Shown: positions 1 to 9,174 of the stretch, piece by piece
How the letters are laid out: every line of letters starts with the position of its first letter
Numbering within the stretch: position 1 is the stretch's first letter
Source of the DNA: Spirosoma taeanense
GTDB taxonomy: Bacteria; Bacteroidota; Bacteroidia; Cytophagales; Spirosomataceae
Assembly (NCBI RefSeq): GCF_013127955.1
Contig: NZ_CP053435.1
Span: 186,001-250,000, forward strand
Reading direction: 5' to 3'
Length of the DNA: 64,000 bases
Translations under genes and position numbers: made by a program
The notes under the pieces: generated by a model
The model's input: only the letters and a program-made list of their open reading frames with translations
Told to the model about the DNA's origin: nothing
Databases searched by the model: none

Positions 1-550
1 TGGCGCTGTAGTCCTGCTTTATGGCCGAAAACTCGGACTCACGGGCTTCGAGCTGATTTGCTTCTGATCCGGCCCGGTTCATGGCATCCTGTACCCGTTT
101 CGTGATGTCCTCCAGCTTAATCAACTGATCCACGAATAGGCCGTCAACCTTACGTTCGTCGGCTAGTGTTCTGGCGAAAAAGCCGTTCGCATACAAATCC
201 TCTCCTTTTCGGGCAACCGCCGTTCCGGATTCGCGGGCGCAGTGGTGGTTGGTCATGACCAACCCATTCGCCGACACAAAGGAGGCCGAACAGTAATCCG
301 CAAAGCGTAACGACGCCAGCCGGGCCTCGTCAAACCACTTATCGTCGGGTGTAAACTGATAGGTCTTTTGAAAATAGGCTTTGGGTGGATTATCAAATGT
401 CCACATCTTGCCCATATCAAACGGGCCGGCTTTTACCGTGTCGGGATTAAACGTCAGTGATAGCTGAGTTGACTGAGCCAGCATTGGTCCGGACAGGCTG
501 GCAGCCAAAAGGCCCGTCAGAATTGCTGGACGAATAATCTTAATAGACAT
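1..550 (-). CDS. S46 family dipeptidyl-peptidase, N-terminal part (runs off the left edge)
   Basis: The 183 visible residues begin with a signal peptide ending near LAQ (residue 26) and continue into the N-terminal part of the S46 serine peptidase family (DPP7/DPP11 type). The diagnostic block is SASFVSANGLVMTNHHCA at about residues 88-105, which contains the histidine of the chymotrypsin-like catalytic triad. GKMWTFDNPP at 47-56 is also typical of S46. These enzymes release dipeptides from oligopeptides in the periplasm and feed amino-acid catabolism. The ATG is at 550-548. The Asp and Ser of the triad lie beyond the window, so an intact enzyme cannot be confirmed. DPP7 versus DPP11 specificity cannot be told from this part. 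Confidence 0.9.
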   Translation of the reverse strand, partial: MSIKIIRPAILTGLLAASLSGPMLAQSTQLSLTFNPDTVKAGPFDMGKMWTFDNPPKAYFQKTYQFTPDDKWFDEARLASLRFADYCSASFVSANGLVMTNHHCARESGTAVARKGEDLYANGFFARTLADERKVDGLFVDQLIKLEDITKRVQDAMNRAGSEANQLEARESEFSAIKQDYSA

Positions 551-611
551 GCAGAAATATAACTAAACCGGAATAGAAGCGTGTTGCCAGAGGCAGATTG
601 GTTGAAAACGG

Positions 612-654
612 AGCGGCCCGCAATTGGCCTGTCAACAACCAATTGCGAGCCGCT
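612..654 (-). terminator. Hairpin terminator after ndh
   Basis: Two stacked stems sit just past the ndh stop: AGCGGC (612-617) with GCCGCT (649-654), and GCAATTGG (620-627) with CCAATTGC (639-646). They are separated by a 2-nt internal loop and capped by an 11-nt loop. Read leftward the stem is followed by CCGTTTTC, a weak T-rich tail. Confidence 0.6.
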
Positions 655-668
655 GTAAACATAGTGAA

Positions 669-2009
669 TCAGGCGACTTCGTTTTTGAGCATAATTTCAT
701 TCGCGACCTTATCATCTTTTCGGATGAAGGGCCGGATGATGAGTCGCGTACCACGCTGATAGGTAAACAACCGGTACATCCAGTTGCTAAAGACGATCAG
801 CTTGCTCCGGAAGCCGACCAGATACCAGATGTGAACGAATAGCCATGCCATCCAGGCAATAAAGCCGCCCAGGTGAATGTTGCCCGGCAGATCAGCCACG
901 GCCCGGCTTCGGCCAACAATGGCCAGCGAGCCTTTATCGAAATACTCGAACGGTTCGGTCGGCTCGTTTTTCAACATCCGGCGCAGGTTCTTAGCCAGGT
1001 GATTGCCCTGCTGGATGGCGGGCTGCGCCACGCCGGGGTGACCTTTGGGCCACTTCTCTGTTTTCATGAAGGCAATATCGCCAATGGCGAAGACGTCCGT
1101 CAGGCCCTGCACGCGGTTGATGGGGTCCACCAGAATCCGGCCCCGCTCAAGGGATTCGGCCGGGATACCGTCAATGAGGGCACCCGTTACGCCCGCGCCC
1201 CATACGAGCGTCTGCGTTTTGATCTGTTCCCCGCCTTTAAACGTCACTGTTTCGCCATCGTAGGAGTCAACCAGCGTATTGAGTTTAACAATAACCCCCA
1301 GGTCTTCCAGATACCGCTGGGCTTTCTGGCCGGCTTCGTCCGACATGGGTGGGAGGACCTTGCTCAAGCCTTCGACCACGTAAATGTTCATCTGGCTAAA
1401 ATCGAGCCCAGGATAGTCGGCCGGGAGAACGTGCTTGCGCATCTCAGCCAGCGAACCGGCCATCTCAACGCCCGTCGGTCCGGCTCCCGCAATAACAAAG
1501 TTAAGCAGGCTCTGGCGCTCGGCGGGGTCGCGGGTAATGCTGGCCTGCTCAAAGCACTGCAGAAGCTGGCTCCGGATGTTTAAGGCCTCGGGTATGGTCT
1601 TGAGGGGGAACGCATATTTCTGAATCTGCTCATTGCCAAAAAAGTTGGATTTCGAGCCGCTGGCAATGACCAGATAATCGTAGCGCAGATCACCGATCAG
1701 CGTCGTGACAGTTTTGGTAGCCGGATCGATTTTGTTGACCCGCACCATCCGGAAATGAAAATCCTTGTGGTCATCGAACATTTTCCGGAACGGCTCGGCA
1801 ATTGAATCGGCTTCCAGGCCAGCCGTGGCTACCTGATACAGTAGCGGCCAAAATCCGTTGTAGTTCTGCCGGTCGAACAGGACAACCTGTACGTCGGTAT
1901 CGCGCAGACTCTTGGCCAGGTTCATGCCACCGAAGCCACCGCCGATAATGACAACGCGCGGCTTGGTTGTATCGGGTATATTCAGGGAAAGTTTGTCGTA
2001 TTGCAGCAT
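669..2009 (-). CDS. ndh: Type II NADH:quinone oxidoreductase (NDH-2)
   Basis: A 446-residue FAD-dependent pyridine nucleotide-disulfide oxidoreductase. The FAD-binding Rossmann motif GGGFGG is at 23-28. A second Rossmann motif for NADH, GAGPTGVEMAG, lies near 173-183, and the FAD-contacting VFAIGDIA is near 310. The last 75 residues hold a hydrophobic stretch rich in Trp (FIAWMAWLFVHIWYLVGF), the membrane-associating C-terminus expected of NDH-2. It would pass electrons from NADH to menaquinone without pumping protons. Length fits the family (about 430-450). The ATG is at 2009. It stands alone, ending in a hairpin terminator. A role as another quinone reductase such as a sulfide:quinone reductase is less likely, because no redox-cysteine pattern is visible. 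Confidence 0.9.
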   Translation of the reverse strand: MLQYDKLSLNIPDTTKPRVVIIGGGFGGMNLAKSLRDTDVQVVLFDRQNYNGFWPLLYQVATAGLEADSIAEPFRKMFDDHKDFHFRMVRVNKIDPATKTVTTLIGDLRYDYLVIASGSKSNFFGNEQIQKYAFPLKTIPEALNIRSQLLQCFEQASITRDPAERQSLLNFVIAGAGPTGVEMAGSLAEMRKHVLPADYPGLDFSQMNIYVVEGLSKVLPPMSDEAGQKAQRYLEDLGVIVKLNTLVDSYDGETVTFKGGEQIKTQTLVWGAGVTGALIDGIPAESLERGRILVDPINRVQGLTDVFAIGDIAFMKTEKWPKGHPGVAQPAIQQGNHLAKNLRRMLKNEPTEPFEYFDKGSLAIVGRSRAVADLPGNIHLGGFIAWMAWLFVHIWYLVGFRSKLIVFSNWMYRLFTYQRGTRLIIRPFIRKDDKVANEIMLKNEVA

Positions 2010-2229
2010 GTTGATCGGACGTTTGTGGCGTAGCGCTATCCTGTTTGTATTACCTTGTAATCAGCGCTTTTGTTTGGCAGGGCTGCCAAAAATGAGCAAG
2101 CCGTAGGGCCTGACGCATCTCTGTATACGAATCTTTCATTAAAGGATGTTAATGAATTAACGGATGGTTAATTCCGTTCCAACCCTTGCGGCAGTATTAC
2201 GCTCTCCTTAAGCAACAGCAACGTAGCTC

Positions 2230-4677
2230 ATGCGATTACTTCTATGTAGTTTTTTCTGTAACCTATTATTCGCGAGTAGTGTATGGGCGCAGGTTGCACC
2301 CAGCCGAACTGCCCGGCCGCGTACTGGTGAAGGCCAGGCTAATCAATCGGCTGCAACCGTGAGTGGATACGTACGCGAAACGGGCAGTCTGGAGGCTCTT
2401 ATCGGTGTCAATGTGTATCTGCCCGGTACGTCAACGGGAACCACCACCAACACCTACGGATTTTATTCCATTACGTTACCCGCGCAGGATAGCCTGCGGC
2501 TGGCCTTTTCGTTCGTTGGCTACGAAACTGTTACGCAGACAGTGGCTTTACAGAGAAACGCGACGCTGGACATCTCACTAACGCCGGGTCGGGTACTGTC
2601 GGAAGTAGAGGTCAAAGCCGGTCGAACAGACGAGAAAGTGAGCGAAAGTCCGCAGATGAGCCAGATTGACGTTCCCGTGGCTCAAATTAAAAAAATTCCC
2701 GCTTTTCTGGGCGAAAAAGACGTACTGAAGGTGCTGCAGCTGATGCCGGGCGTGCAGAAAGGCTCGGAAGGGCAGACGGGTATTTACGTTCGGGGGGGCG
2801 GCCCCGATCAGAATCTGATCATTCTGGACGACGCCATTGTGTATAATGCTAACCATTTGTTCGGGTTCTTTTCAACTTTCAACGGCGATGCGCTCAAGAG
2901 CGTCGAGCTGACCAAAGGCGGTTTTCCGGCGCGATTTGGTGGGCGGCTGTCATCGGTGATTGAGCTGAATATGAAGGATGGTAACCGGGAAAAGCTGCAC
3001 GGCGAGGGCGGTATCGGTCTCATCGCGTCGCGGCTGATGCTCGAAGGGCCGCTGGCCAAAAACAAGAAAGGGTCGTTTCTGGTATCGGGCCGCCGGACGT
3101 ATCTGGACGTGATTGCGGCTCCGCTTATTCGCGCCAGTACGGATGGCGAAACAAATGCAGGCTATTATTTCTATGATCTGAACGCCAAGGCGAACTATGA
3201 CTTCGGCCCTAAAAACAAGATATATTTAAGTGGATACTTCGGACGTGATCGCTTTTACGCCCGCGACGCCGGTGAGGGCACGGACGTAGGACTTAGCTGG
3301 GGTAACGCTACTGCCACCCTGCGTTGGAATCACCTCTTTAACCAGAAACTTTTCTCAAACCTGTCCTTAATCTTCAGCGACTACAAGTTTCAGATTTCCT
3401 CCGACGAGAAGAACAGCCAGGGGCAGGACAGTTTCTCACTGCGTTATAACTCCGGCATCCGCGATTTCTCGCTTAAGTTTGATCTGGATTTTTACCCCAG
3501 CCCACAACATTCCCTGCGGTTGGGCGTCCAGAGTCTCTACCACCGGTTTACGCCCAGCGCTGTTGTCCTGAAGAACGCGACTATCAATCAGTTTAACCTG
3601 CAGGTAGAAAACATCGACGTCGTTGAATCGGGTGTCTACGTTGAAGATACCTGGCGACCGTCCGAGCGCTGGCGCATTAATGGTGGGCTGCGGCTGAGTT
3701 ATTTTCAGCAGAAAGCTATTGGGTATCTGCGGCCCGAGCCACGGCTATCGGCGGCTTTTACGCTCAGACCCGACCTGTCCGTAAAGGCTTCGTATGCGCT
3801 CATGAATCAGTACGTGCATCTGCTCTCGAATACCGGCATTGGTCTGCCCACCGATCTGTGGGTGCCGACTACCGACCGCATTCGACCTCAGCAGTCGCAG
3901 CAGATTGCCGTTGGGATTGCCAAAGATTTTCCGGATCAGGGACTGTCGCTGACGGTTGAGGGGTACTATAAAACCATGGCCAACATCATTAATTACAAAG
4001 AAGGCGCTAGTTTTCTACTCATTGGTGATCCAACCTCCGCGCAGGGTGTTCGCTGGGAAGATAACGTAACCTCGGGTCGGGGCTGGTCGTACGGGGTGGA
4101 GTTTCTGCTGCAGAAAAAAGTAGGTCGGTTTTCGGGCTGGACGGGCTATACCCTATCCTGGACGCAGTGGCAGCTCCCGGAACTCAACGGTGGCCGACCG
4201 TTTTATCCCCGCTACGATCGTCGGCACGACATCTCGGTCGTTGGTATTTATGAACTAAGCAAGCGGATTACGTTGTCGGCAACCTGGGTTTACGGCACCG
4301 GCCAGGCCCTGACGGTTCCGGTTGGCCGTTACGACGCTTATCAGCCGGGAAGTGGGTTCGTGTATGGTTCTAACAGTTCCCTCATTCAAAGCCTGTTTCA
4401 GAACAGTCGAACCGTGGAGGATTATGGTCTGCAAAAGAATAGTTTCCGGGCTGAGGCTTACTACCGATTCGATGTAGGAGTTCAATTCCATAAACAGAAG
4501 AAACGTCATGAGCGAACCTGGGAGTTCAGTCTGTACAATGCCTATAATCGCCGGAACCCGTTCTTCTACCAGCTTGAGTCGGTTAGCCAGGGAGCAAACT
4601 TACCGCAGCGAACCGGCTTGTTTCGTTACTCGGTCTTTCCTGTCGTTCCAGCGTTGAGCTATAACTTTAAATTCTGA
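2230..4677 (+). CDS. TonB-dependent outer-membrane receptor with carboxypeptidase-like N-terminal domain
   Basis: An 815-residue protein with a signal peptide ending at VWA (about residue 20). A carboxypeptidase-regulatory-like beta-sandwich covers about 43-130, with GVNVYLPGTSTGTTTNTYG. A TonB plug covers about 145-250, with IYVRGGGPDQNLIILDD and GGFPARFGGRLSSVIEL. A beta-barrel follows to the end, FNFKF-like. This group of receptors usually pairs with a DUF4249 lipoprotein, as here: its stop codon overlaps the ATG of the next gene (TGATG at 4675-4679), so the two are translationally coupled. The substrate is unknown. In Bacteroidota such receptors take up oligomers, siderophores or peptides, and nothing here decides between them. 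Confidence 0.9.
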   Translation: MRLLLCSFFCNLLFASSVWAQVAPSRTARPRTGEGQANQSAATVSGYVRETGSLEALIGVNVYLPGTSTGTTTNTYGFYSITLPAQDSLRLAFSFVGYETVTQTVALQRNATLDISLTPGRVLSEVEVKAGRTDEKVSESPQMSQIDVPVAQIKKIPAFLGEKDVLKVLQLMPGVQKGSEGQTGIYVRGGGPDQNLIILDDAIVYNANHLFGFFSTFNGDALKSVELTKGGFPARFGGRLSSVIELNMKDGNREKLHGEGGIGLIASRLMLEGPLAKNKKGSFLVSGRRTYLDVIAAPLIRASTDGETNAGYYFYDLNAKANYDFGPKNKIYLSGYFGRDRFYARDAGEGTDVGLSWGNATATLRWNHLFNQKLFSNLSLIFSDYKFQISSDEKNSQGQDSFSLRYNSGIRDFSLKFDLDFYPSPQHSLRLGVQSLYHRFTPSAVVLKNATINQFNLQVENIDVVESGVYVEDTWRPSERWRINGGLRLSYFQQKAIGYLRPEPRLSAAFTLRPDLSVKASYALMNQYVHLLSNTGIGLPTDLWVPTTDRIRPQQSQQIAVGIAKDFPDQGLSLTVEGYYKTMANIINYKEGASFLLIGDPTSAQGVRWEDNVTSGRGWSYGVEFLLQKKVGRFSGWTGYTLSWTQWQLPELNGGRPFYPRYDRRHDISVVGIYELSKRITLSATWVYGTGQALTVPVGRYDAYQPGSGFVYGSNSSLIQSLFQNSRTVEDYGLQKNSFRAEAYYRFDVGVQFHKQKKRHERTWEFSLYNAYNRRNPFFYQLESVSQGANLPQRTGLFRYSVFPVVPALSYNFKF

Positions 4678-5618
4678 TGCGACACCTTCTGACAAACTGT
4701 TTTCCTGTACTCGTGCTGCTCAGTCTGCCTGCCTGGCTAGCTGGCTGCGACAGTCTACGTCAGGAAGTCGACCCGAGCCGGCTGAATCGGGAAGCGTCCA
4801 GGCTGGTTGTAACAAGTTTTCTGTCTCCGCAGGATACGGTGCTGGCGGTGAAAATTAGCCGTTCACAGCCCGTTCTGGGCGAAGAAGCCAGTTATGGAAC
4901 CAGCGGGAATAGTGTGCCCGATGCTACGGTAACCCTGTCGGATGGAACCAAGGTTGTAGCCCTGACCTATAACGCCAGGCAGGCGTATTATCGCGCTGAT
5001 ATAGGTCAGTTACCGATTCGGGCCGGGCGGACGTATACGCTCCTTGTTCAAACGCCCGATGGCGAACGTGCAGAGAGTAGCTGCACCATACCCGGCCCGG
5101 TGGCCCTGATGAGTATCGTCTATGATTCACTAACCGAGAATCGGTTTGGCCAGCAGTCCAGGCGGTACTTTGCCCGCGGCCTCTGGGTGGATCCGGCTGG
5201 TCAGGCTAATTATTATCAGGTAACGGGCAAGTATGAATTTCTGGTTAAAGGGCCCAATCTGCTAATTCCCCGACAGATGGGTTTGCTTTCGTTTAACGAT
5301 GAAGGAAACAGCTTAAAAACTGATCAGTCTGTAGATGGAAAGGAGATGGTATCTAACCGGGCTTTCATGCGGGGCGTGTATTACAGCAATACCGGGCAGG
5401 TTGCGAATAGTAACAATCAGTTTCAGATTACGAGCATCACCATGAACCTGCTTAGCACGGACCAGGCTTATTACCGGTATCAGGATGCCGTTAGCCGACA
5501 GGCAGAAGTATCGGGCAATCCGTTTGCCGAACCAGTTCCTGTCCCTAGTAATATCCGGGGTGGGTTAGGCTGTTTTGCTGGCTATAACCGGTCTACGCTT
5601 ATTCTACAGTTGAAGTAA
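4677..5618 (+). CDS. DUF4249 family lipoprotein
   Basis: A 313-residue lipoprotein with a signal peptide ending in the lipobox LAGC, so the lipidated residue is Cys24. The remainder matches the DUF4249 pattern: LVVTSFLSPQDTVLAVKISRSQPVLG near 43-68, then VPDATVTLSDG and an AESSCTIP strand near 140. DUF4249 proteins are encoded directly after TonB receptors of the preceding type. By analogy with SusD-like proteins they may act as the surface lipoprotein partner, but their function is not established. The start overlaps the receptor stop by one base. The gene ends before a strong bidirectional hairpin. Confidence 0.85.
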   Translation: MRHLLTNCFPVLVLLSLPAWLAGCDSLRQEVDPSRLNREASRLVVTSFLSPQDTVLAVKISRSQPVLGEEASYGTSGNSVPDATVTLSDGTKVVALTYNARQAYYRADIGQLPIRAGRTYTLLVQTPDGERAESSCTIPGPVALMSIVYDSLTENRFGQQSRRYFARGLWVDPAGQANYYQVTGKYEFLVKGPNLLIPRQMGLLSFNDEGNSLKTDQSVDGKEMVSNRAFMRGVYYSNTGQVANSNNQFQITSITMNLLSTDQAYYRYQDAVSRQAEVSGNPFAEPVPVPSNIRGGLGCFAGYNRSTLILQLK

Positions 5619-5632
5619 TCCCTATAAATGAG

Positions 5633-5662
5633 CAGAGAGGAGCCTGACCAGGCTCCTCTCTG
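5633..5662. terminator. Bidirectional terminator between convergent genes
   Basis: A perfect 14-bp inverted repeat, 5633-5646 (CAGAGAGGAGCCTG) with 5649-5662, has only 2 nt between the arms. It lies between the DUF4249 stop (5618) and the aroG-pheA stop (5689) and can serve both strands. Confidence 0.8.
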
Positions 5663-5688
5663 TACTCTGTACGTCCTTACAGGTTTTG

Positions 5689-6786
5689 TTAAACCGTCTG
5701 ACTATTCATTATCTCAGTTTGTTTCCGAATGGATTCCATGTGAACGATCTTGTAGATCTCTTCCACCAGTTCGGGGTACAGACCCAGACGCTGACCCATT
5801 TCGGTGCGTGTCTTCAGGATCTCTTTCCAGCGATCAGGCTGGAATAGCGTTACGTTGTTGTCCCGCTTGTACTCCGCCAGCCGCTCCACGAGCGCCATGC
5901 GGGCCGCGAGCATTTCAACAATCTGCCGGTCAACGTTATCAATGTTGCGCCGAGTCTGGTCCATCACGCTCTGAAACTCCAGATTCTGCGATTCAACCTG
6001 CCGGATCTGCAGGTGATCGAGCATGTCGCCAAAGGCTGCGGGCGTCAGCTGCTGCGCGGCATCGCTCCAGGCCTTATCCGGATCAATGTGCGACTCAACG
6101 ATCAAACCGTCGTAGTTCAGGTTCATCGCCATCTGCGCCAGTTCATTCAGGTACGCACGCTTGCCTGCCATGTGGCTGGGGTCGCCAATGATGGGTAATT
6201 GCGGGAAGATCGACTTGAGTTCGATCGCCATCTGCCACATCGGAACGTTCCGATACTTACTGGCTTCGCCTGTGGCAAAGCCCCGGTGAATAGCACCCAG
6301 CTTCTTGATACCGGCTCCGGCGATCCGCTCGAACGCACCTACCCACAGCGCCAGATCCGGGTTAACCGGATTCTTGACGAGTACGGGTACGTCAACACCC
6401 CGTAGGGCGTCGGCAATTTCCTGCACATTAAACGGGTTAACCGTCGTGCGGGCACCTACCCACAGGATGTCAACACCATATTTAAGAGCCAGTTCAATGT
6501 GTTCCGGGGTGGCAACTTCAACCGCAAATGGCAAACCCGTTTCGGCTTTGGCGCGCTGTAGCCACGGCAGGGCGGCTTCGCCCATACCCTCAAAACTACC
6601 CGGCCGGGTACGGGGCTTCCAAACCCCAGCCCGGATAACATGAACGGCCCCCAGAGCTTTCAGCTGGCGGGCGGTTTCGACTAACTGATCTTCGGTCTCG
6701 GCGCTGCACGGACCAGCGATGATCAGGGGCTTGCCGTTGGTCTCAATCCACGATCCAAGCGGCTCTACGGCTAATTCTACCTTCAT
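5689..6786 (-). CDS. Bifunctional DAHP synthase / chorismate mutase
   Basis: A 365-residue fusion. Residues about 1-265 are a KdsA-like type I DAHP synthase, with PLIIAGPCSAET, VWKPRTRPGSFEGMG, GDPSHMAGKR and the metal-site region GLIVESHIDPDKAWSDA. It condenses phosphoenolpyruvate and erythrose-4-phosphate. Residues about 275-350 are an AroQ-type chorismate mutase (NIDNVDRQIVEMLAARMALV, then LFQPDRWKEIL), which makes prephenate. This order, DAHP synthase first and mutase second, is the usual Bacteroidota arrangement. The mutase domain of such fusions commonly gives feedback control by prephenate or chorismate (family knowledge). No other shikimate genes are near. The start ATG is at 6786. 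Confidence 0.93.
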   Translation of the reverse strand: MKVELAVEPLGSWIETNGKPLIIAGPCSAETEDQLVETARQLKALGAVHVIRAGVWKPRTRPGSFEGMGEAALPWLQRAKAETGLPFAVEVATPEHIELALKYGVDILWVGARTTVNPFNVQEIADALRGVDVPVLVKNPVNPDLALWVGAFERIAGAGIKKLGAIHRGFATGEASKYRNVPMWQMAIELKSIFPQLPIIGDPSHMAGKRAYLNELAQMAMNLNYDGLIVESHIDPDKAWSDAAQQLTPAAFGDMLDHLQIRQVESQNLEFQSVMDQTRRNIDNVDRQIVEMLAARMALVERLAEYKRDNNVTLFQPDRWKEILKTRTEMGQRLGLYPELVEEIYKIVHMESIRKQTEIMNSQTV

Positions 6787-6839
6787 AACAAACGCGTAAT
6801 ACGACTACTCTATGGGGAACTTTTCAATGCTATTTTTGG

Positions 6840-6847
6840 TATATTTG
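6840..6847 (+). promoter_or_regulatory. Candidate -7 box upstream of proline dehydrogenase
   Basis: TATATTTG matches the Bacteroidota -7 consensus TAnnTTTG. It would give a leader of about 145 nt for the rightward proline dehydrogenase gene. I do not see a clear TTTG -33 box at the right spacing, so this is tentative. Confidence 0.3.
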
Positions 6848-6997
6848 CAGAGGGAATCGGCTGTCTGTCAAGCTGGTTCCTTCATCTGTCTAACGACAGT
6901 TTTCAGTTTATCGAACAAGTCGCGCCGGTGAGTTTAACCGATTGACCGAAATTTCGTTATATATTTCGGTCGTGTTAACCGACACGCACCTAACGCT

Positions 6998-8290
6998 ATG
7001 GAAGTAGCACCGTCAGAACGGAGCACTGATATGTCGAACCGAAGTAATGTAATGCCGGAGACCGTTGAACGGTTCGATGGCTCATTCCAGGCAGGACCGC
7101 GAACGGCCAATTCTAAGCCTGTCTCTTTCGAGGACACTTCGATTGCTTTTTCGGCCCAGTCGGATTTCAAACTCAGAAAAACTTACTGGTTGTTTGCGTT
7201 GATGAATCGGGGATGGCTGGTAAATTTAGGGACTTTTTTTATAAAGATTGCCCTACGCCTGCATCTTCCAATTAAATTCCTCATCAAAAACACGATTTTC
7301 GAGCAATTTTGCGGGGGCGAGAGCATCCGGGACTCCGAAAATACAATCCAGTTTCTGCATAACGCCCACGTCGGAACCATCCTTGATTATTCAGTTGAAG
7401 GCGAGGAGAACGAAAAAAGTTTCGATGAAACGACGCTTGAAATTCTTCGCACCATAGAGCGGGCCAGCGAATCAGCCGATATTCCTTTTTCTGTATTTAA
7501 AGTTACGGGTTTAGCTTCAACTGAACTGCTTGAAGCTGTGCAGGTTGGTGACTCGCTGAATAAAGAGCAGAAGGCGCAGTTTGACCGGGTGCTGAAGCGC
7601 GTTGATACGCTTTGTCGCCGGGCGCACGAACGGAATGTACGCATCTTTATTGATGCCGAAGAAAGCTGGATTCAGGATACAATCGATACACTGGCCTATG
7701 AAATGATGGACCGCTATAATCATGAACGGCCTGTCGTCTATAATACCTACCAGATGTATCGCTGGGAAAGTCTGGACCACCTCCGGCGCGACGTTGAGGA
7801 AGCGCGCGCAAAAGGCTATTATCTGGGTGCGAAGCTGGTGCGTGGGGCCTATCTGGAAAAAGAGCGCATCCGGTCGCATGAAGAAGAGTATCAGGACCCC
7901 ATTCAGGCAACGAAAGAAGATACCGACCGCGATTTCAATGCGGCTATCGATTACTGTCTGGAGAGTCGGGACATTGTTTCGTTCTGTCTGGGCACTCACA
8001 ACGAGTATAGCTGCCAGTACTGTATTCAGCGAATGGAACAGCTGGGAATTGACCCCGGCGATCCGCATATCTATTTTGCGCAATTGCTGGGTATGAGCGA
8101 CAACATTTCGTATAACCTGGCTAATGCGGGTTATAATGTAGCTAAGTACGTGCCTTACGGCCCCGTTGAAGCGGTGATGCCGTATCTGTTCCGGCGGGCA
8201 GAAGAGAATAAGTCTATAGCCGGGCAGAGTAGCCGGGAGTTTAACCTGATTAGTAATGAGTTGAAACGCCGGAAAGGGTGTCACAAGTAA
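6998..8290 (+). CDS. Proline dehydrogenase
   Basis: A 430-residue monofunctional proline dehydrogenase (TIM barrel, FAD), oxidising proline to pyrroline-5-carboxylate with electrons to the quinone pool. Family signatures are RIFIDAEESWIQ, ERPVVYNTYQMY, GYYLGAKLVRGAYLEKER and a late CLGTHNEYS. The catalytic region runs from about 125 to 410. Conserved similarity appears to begin only at SFEDTSIAF (residue 43), so the first 35-40 residues are an atypical polar extension. Internal ATGs at 7031 and 7052 could be the true start. There is no fused P5C dehydrogenase and none nearby. A hairpin terminator follows. Confidence 0.9.
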   Translation: MEVAPSERSTDMSNRSNVMPETVERFDGSFQAGPRTANSKPVSFEDTSIAFSAQSDFKLRKTYWLFALMNRGWLVNLGTFFIKIALRLHLPIKFLIKNTIFEQFCGGESIRDSENTIQFLHNAHVGTILDYSVEGEENEKSFDETTLEILRTIERASESADIPFSVFKVTGLASTELLEAVQVGDSLNKEQKAQFDRVLKRVDTLCRRAHERNVRIFIDAEESWIQDTIDTLAYEMMDRYNHERPVVYNTYQMYRWESLDHLRRDVEEARAKGYYLGAKLVRGAYLEKERIRSHEEEYQDPIQATKEDTDRDFNAAIDYCLESRDIVSFCLGTHNEYSCQYCIQRMEQLGIDPGDPHIYFAQLLGMSDNISYNLANAGYNVAKYVPYGPVEAVMPYLFRRAEENKSIAGQSSREFNLISNELKRRKGCHK

Positions 8291-8339
8291 CTACCCCGAC
8301 TGAAGCGTTATCTGACTCTTTATAAGTGACTGAATGAAC

Positions 8340-8386
8340 GGCCCAACCAGAAGCGGCTCGACGCTTCGATTGGGCCAACCTTTTTT
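8340..8386 (+). terminator. Intrinsic terminator after proline dehydrogenase, abutting lspA
   Basis: GGCCCAA (8340-8346) pairs with TTGGGCC (8370-8376), with an inner GAAGCG/CGCTTC stem (8350-8355 with 8362-8367). A run of six T (8381-8386) follows. The T-run ends one base before the lspA ATG at 8387. Confidence 0.8.
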
Positions 8387-9163
8387 ATGATTCGTAAAAA
8401 CCCTATTAAGTTTTTTCTGCTGGCGCTAATCCTGATTGCGCTCGATCAGGGCGTAAAACTGGCTGTGCATTTCTACATGGCTCCTGGCTTTGCCGGGCAA
8501 GTCAAACTAATTGGCGACTGGCTGAAGCTGCATTACGTACTAAACCCTGGTATGGCCTTCGGAATGCAGCTGGGTTACGAATATGGGAAGCTGTTACTAA
8601 GTGTCTTCCGGCTGTTTGCTATGGTGGGCATTGGCTACTATCTGGTGCATTTAGCTCACCGTGGCGCTCCCAACGGATTGTTATGGGCCATGTCTATGAT
8701 TCTGGCCGGAGCCGTGGGTAACGTAATTGACAGTACGTTTTATGGCGTCTTCCTGAATAATGCGCCTTACGGCTCGCCAACGCCCTGGTTTCATGGGCAG
8801 GTGATCGACATGATCTTTGTAGACGTCTGGGAAGGGTTCATTCCAGATTGGATGCCGGTCTGGGGCGGGCAGTATTATTCAACGCCAATCTTTAACATCG
8901 CCGATTCATGCATCTTCATTGGCGTTTGTTTGATTCTGTTATTTCAGCGCCAATTCTTTGGTGGACATACTCTAGAGGATGGTTTGTTGCCTATTTCGGG
9001 CCCTGATGCTACACAGGCTGAGGTATTACCGATGTCGGAACTGGTTACTAACGAACAGCCCCGAAATCAGTCCAATGAGCCGACGGATTCGCTTTCAGCC
9101 GATGATGAGCCACAAACTAACTCCGAATCGGTCATAACAGAGGAACCCAAACGTAGCGAATAA
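8387..9163 (+). CDS. lspA: Lipoprotein signal peptidase (signal peptidase II)
   Basis: A 258-residue inner-membrane aspartyl protease that cleaves lipobox signal peptides. Visible family features are the first membrane helix ending in ALDQGVK (about 18-24), VLNPGMAFGM (51-60), GNVIDS with catalytic Asp115, and FNIADS with catalytic Asp173. The second motif usually reads NxxDR, and here Ser replaces Arg. After the last helix (about 190) a hydrophilic, acidic tail of about 65 residues extends beyond the usual length of 160-210. A later start would remove the first membrane helix, so ATG 8387 is needed even though it directly follows a terminator T-run. Several substrates with lipoboxes are encoded in this window. 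Confidence 0.92.
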   Translation: MIRKNPIKFFLLALILIALDQGVKLAVHFYMAPGFAGQVKLIGDWLKLHYVLNPGMAFGMQLGYEYGKLLLSVFRLFAMVGIGYYLVHLAHRGAPNGLLWAMSMILAGAVGNVIDSTFYGVFLNNAPYGSPTPWFHGQVIDMIFVDVWEGFIPDWMPVWGGQYYSTPIFNIADSCIFIGVCLILLFQRQFFGGHTLEDGLLPISGPDATQAEVLPMSELVTNEQPRNQSNEPTDSLSADDEPQTNSESVITEEPKRSE

Positions 9164-9174
9164 AAGCTTATTGT

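Noticed and set aside
873..1583. 236-codon frame antisense to ndh
   Set aside because: It is the shadow of a well-supported NDH-2 gene with strong family motifs.
7517..8284. 255-codon frame antisense to proline dehydrogenase
   Set aside because: Covered by the proline dehydrogenase motifs on the plus strand.
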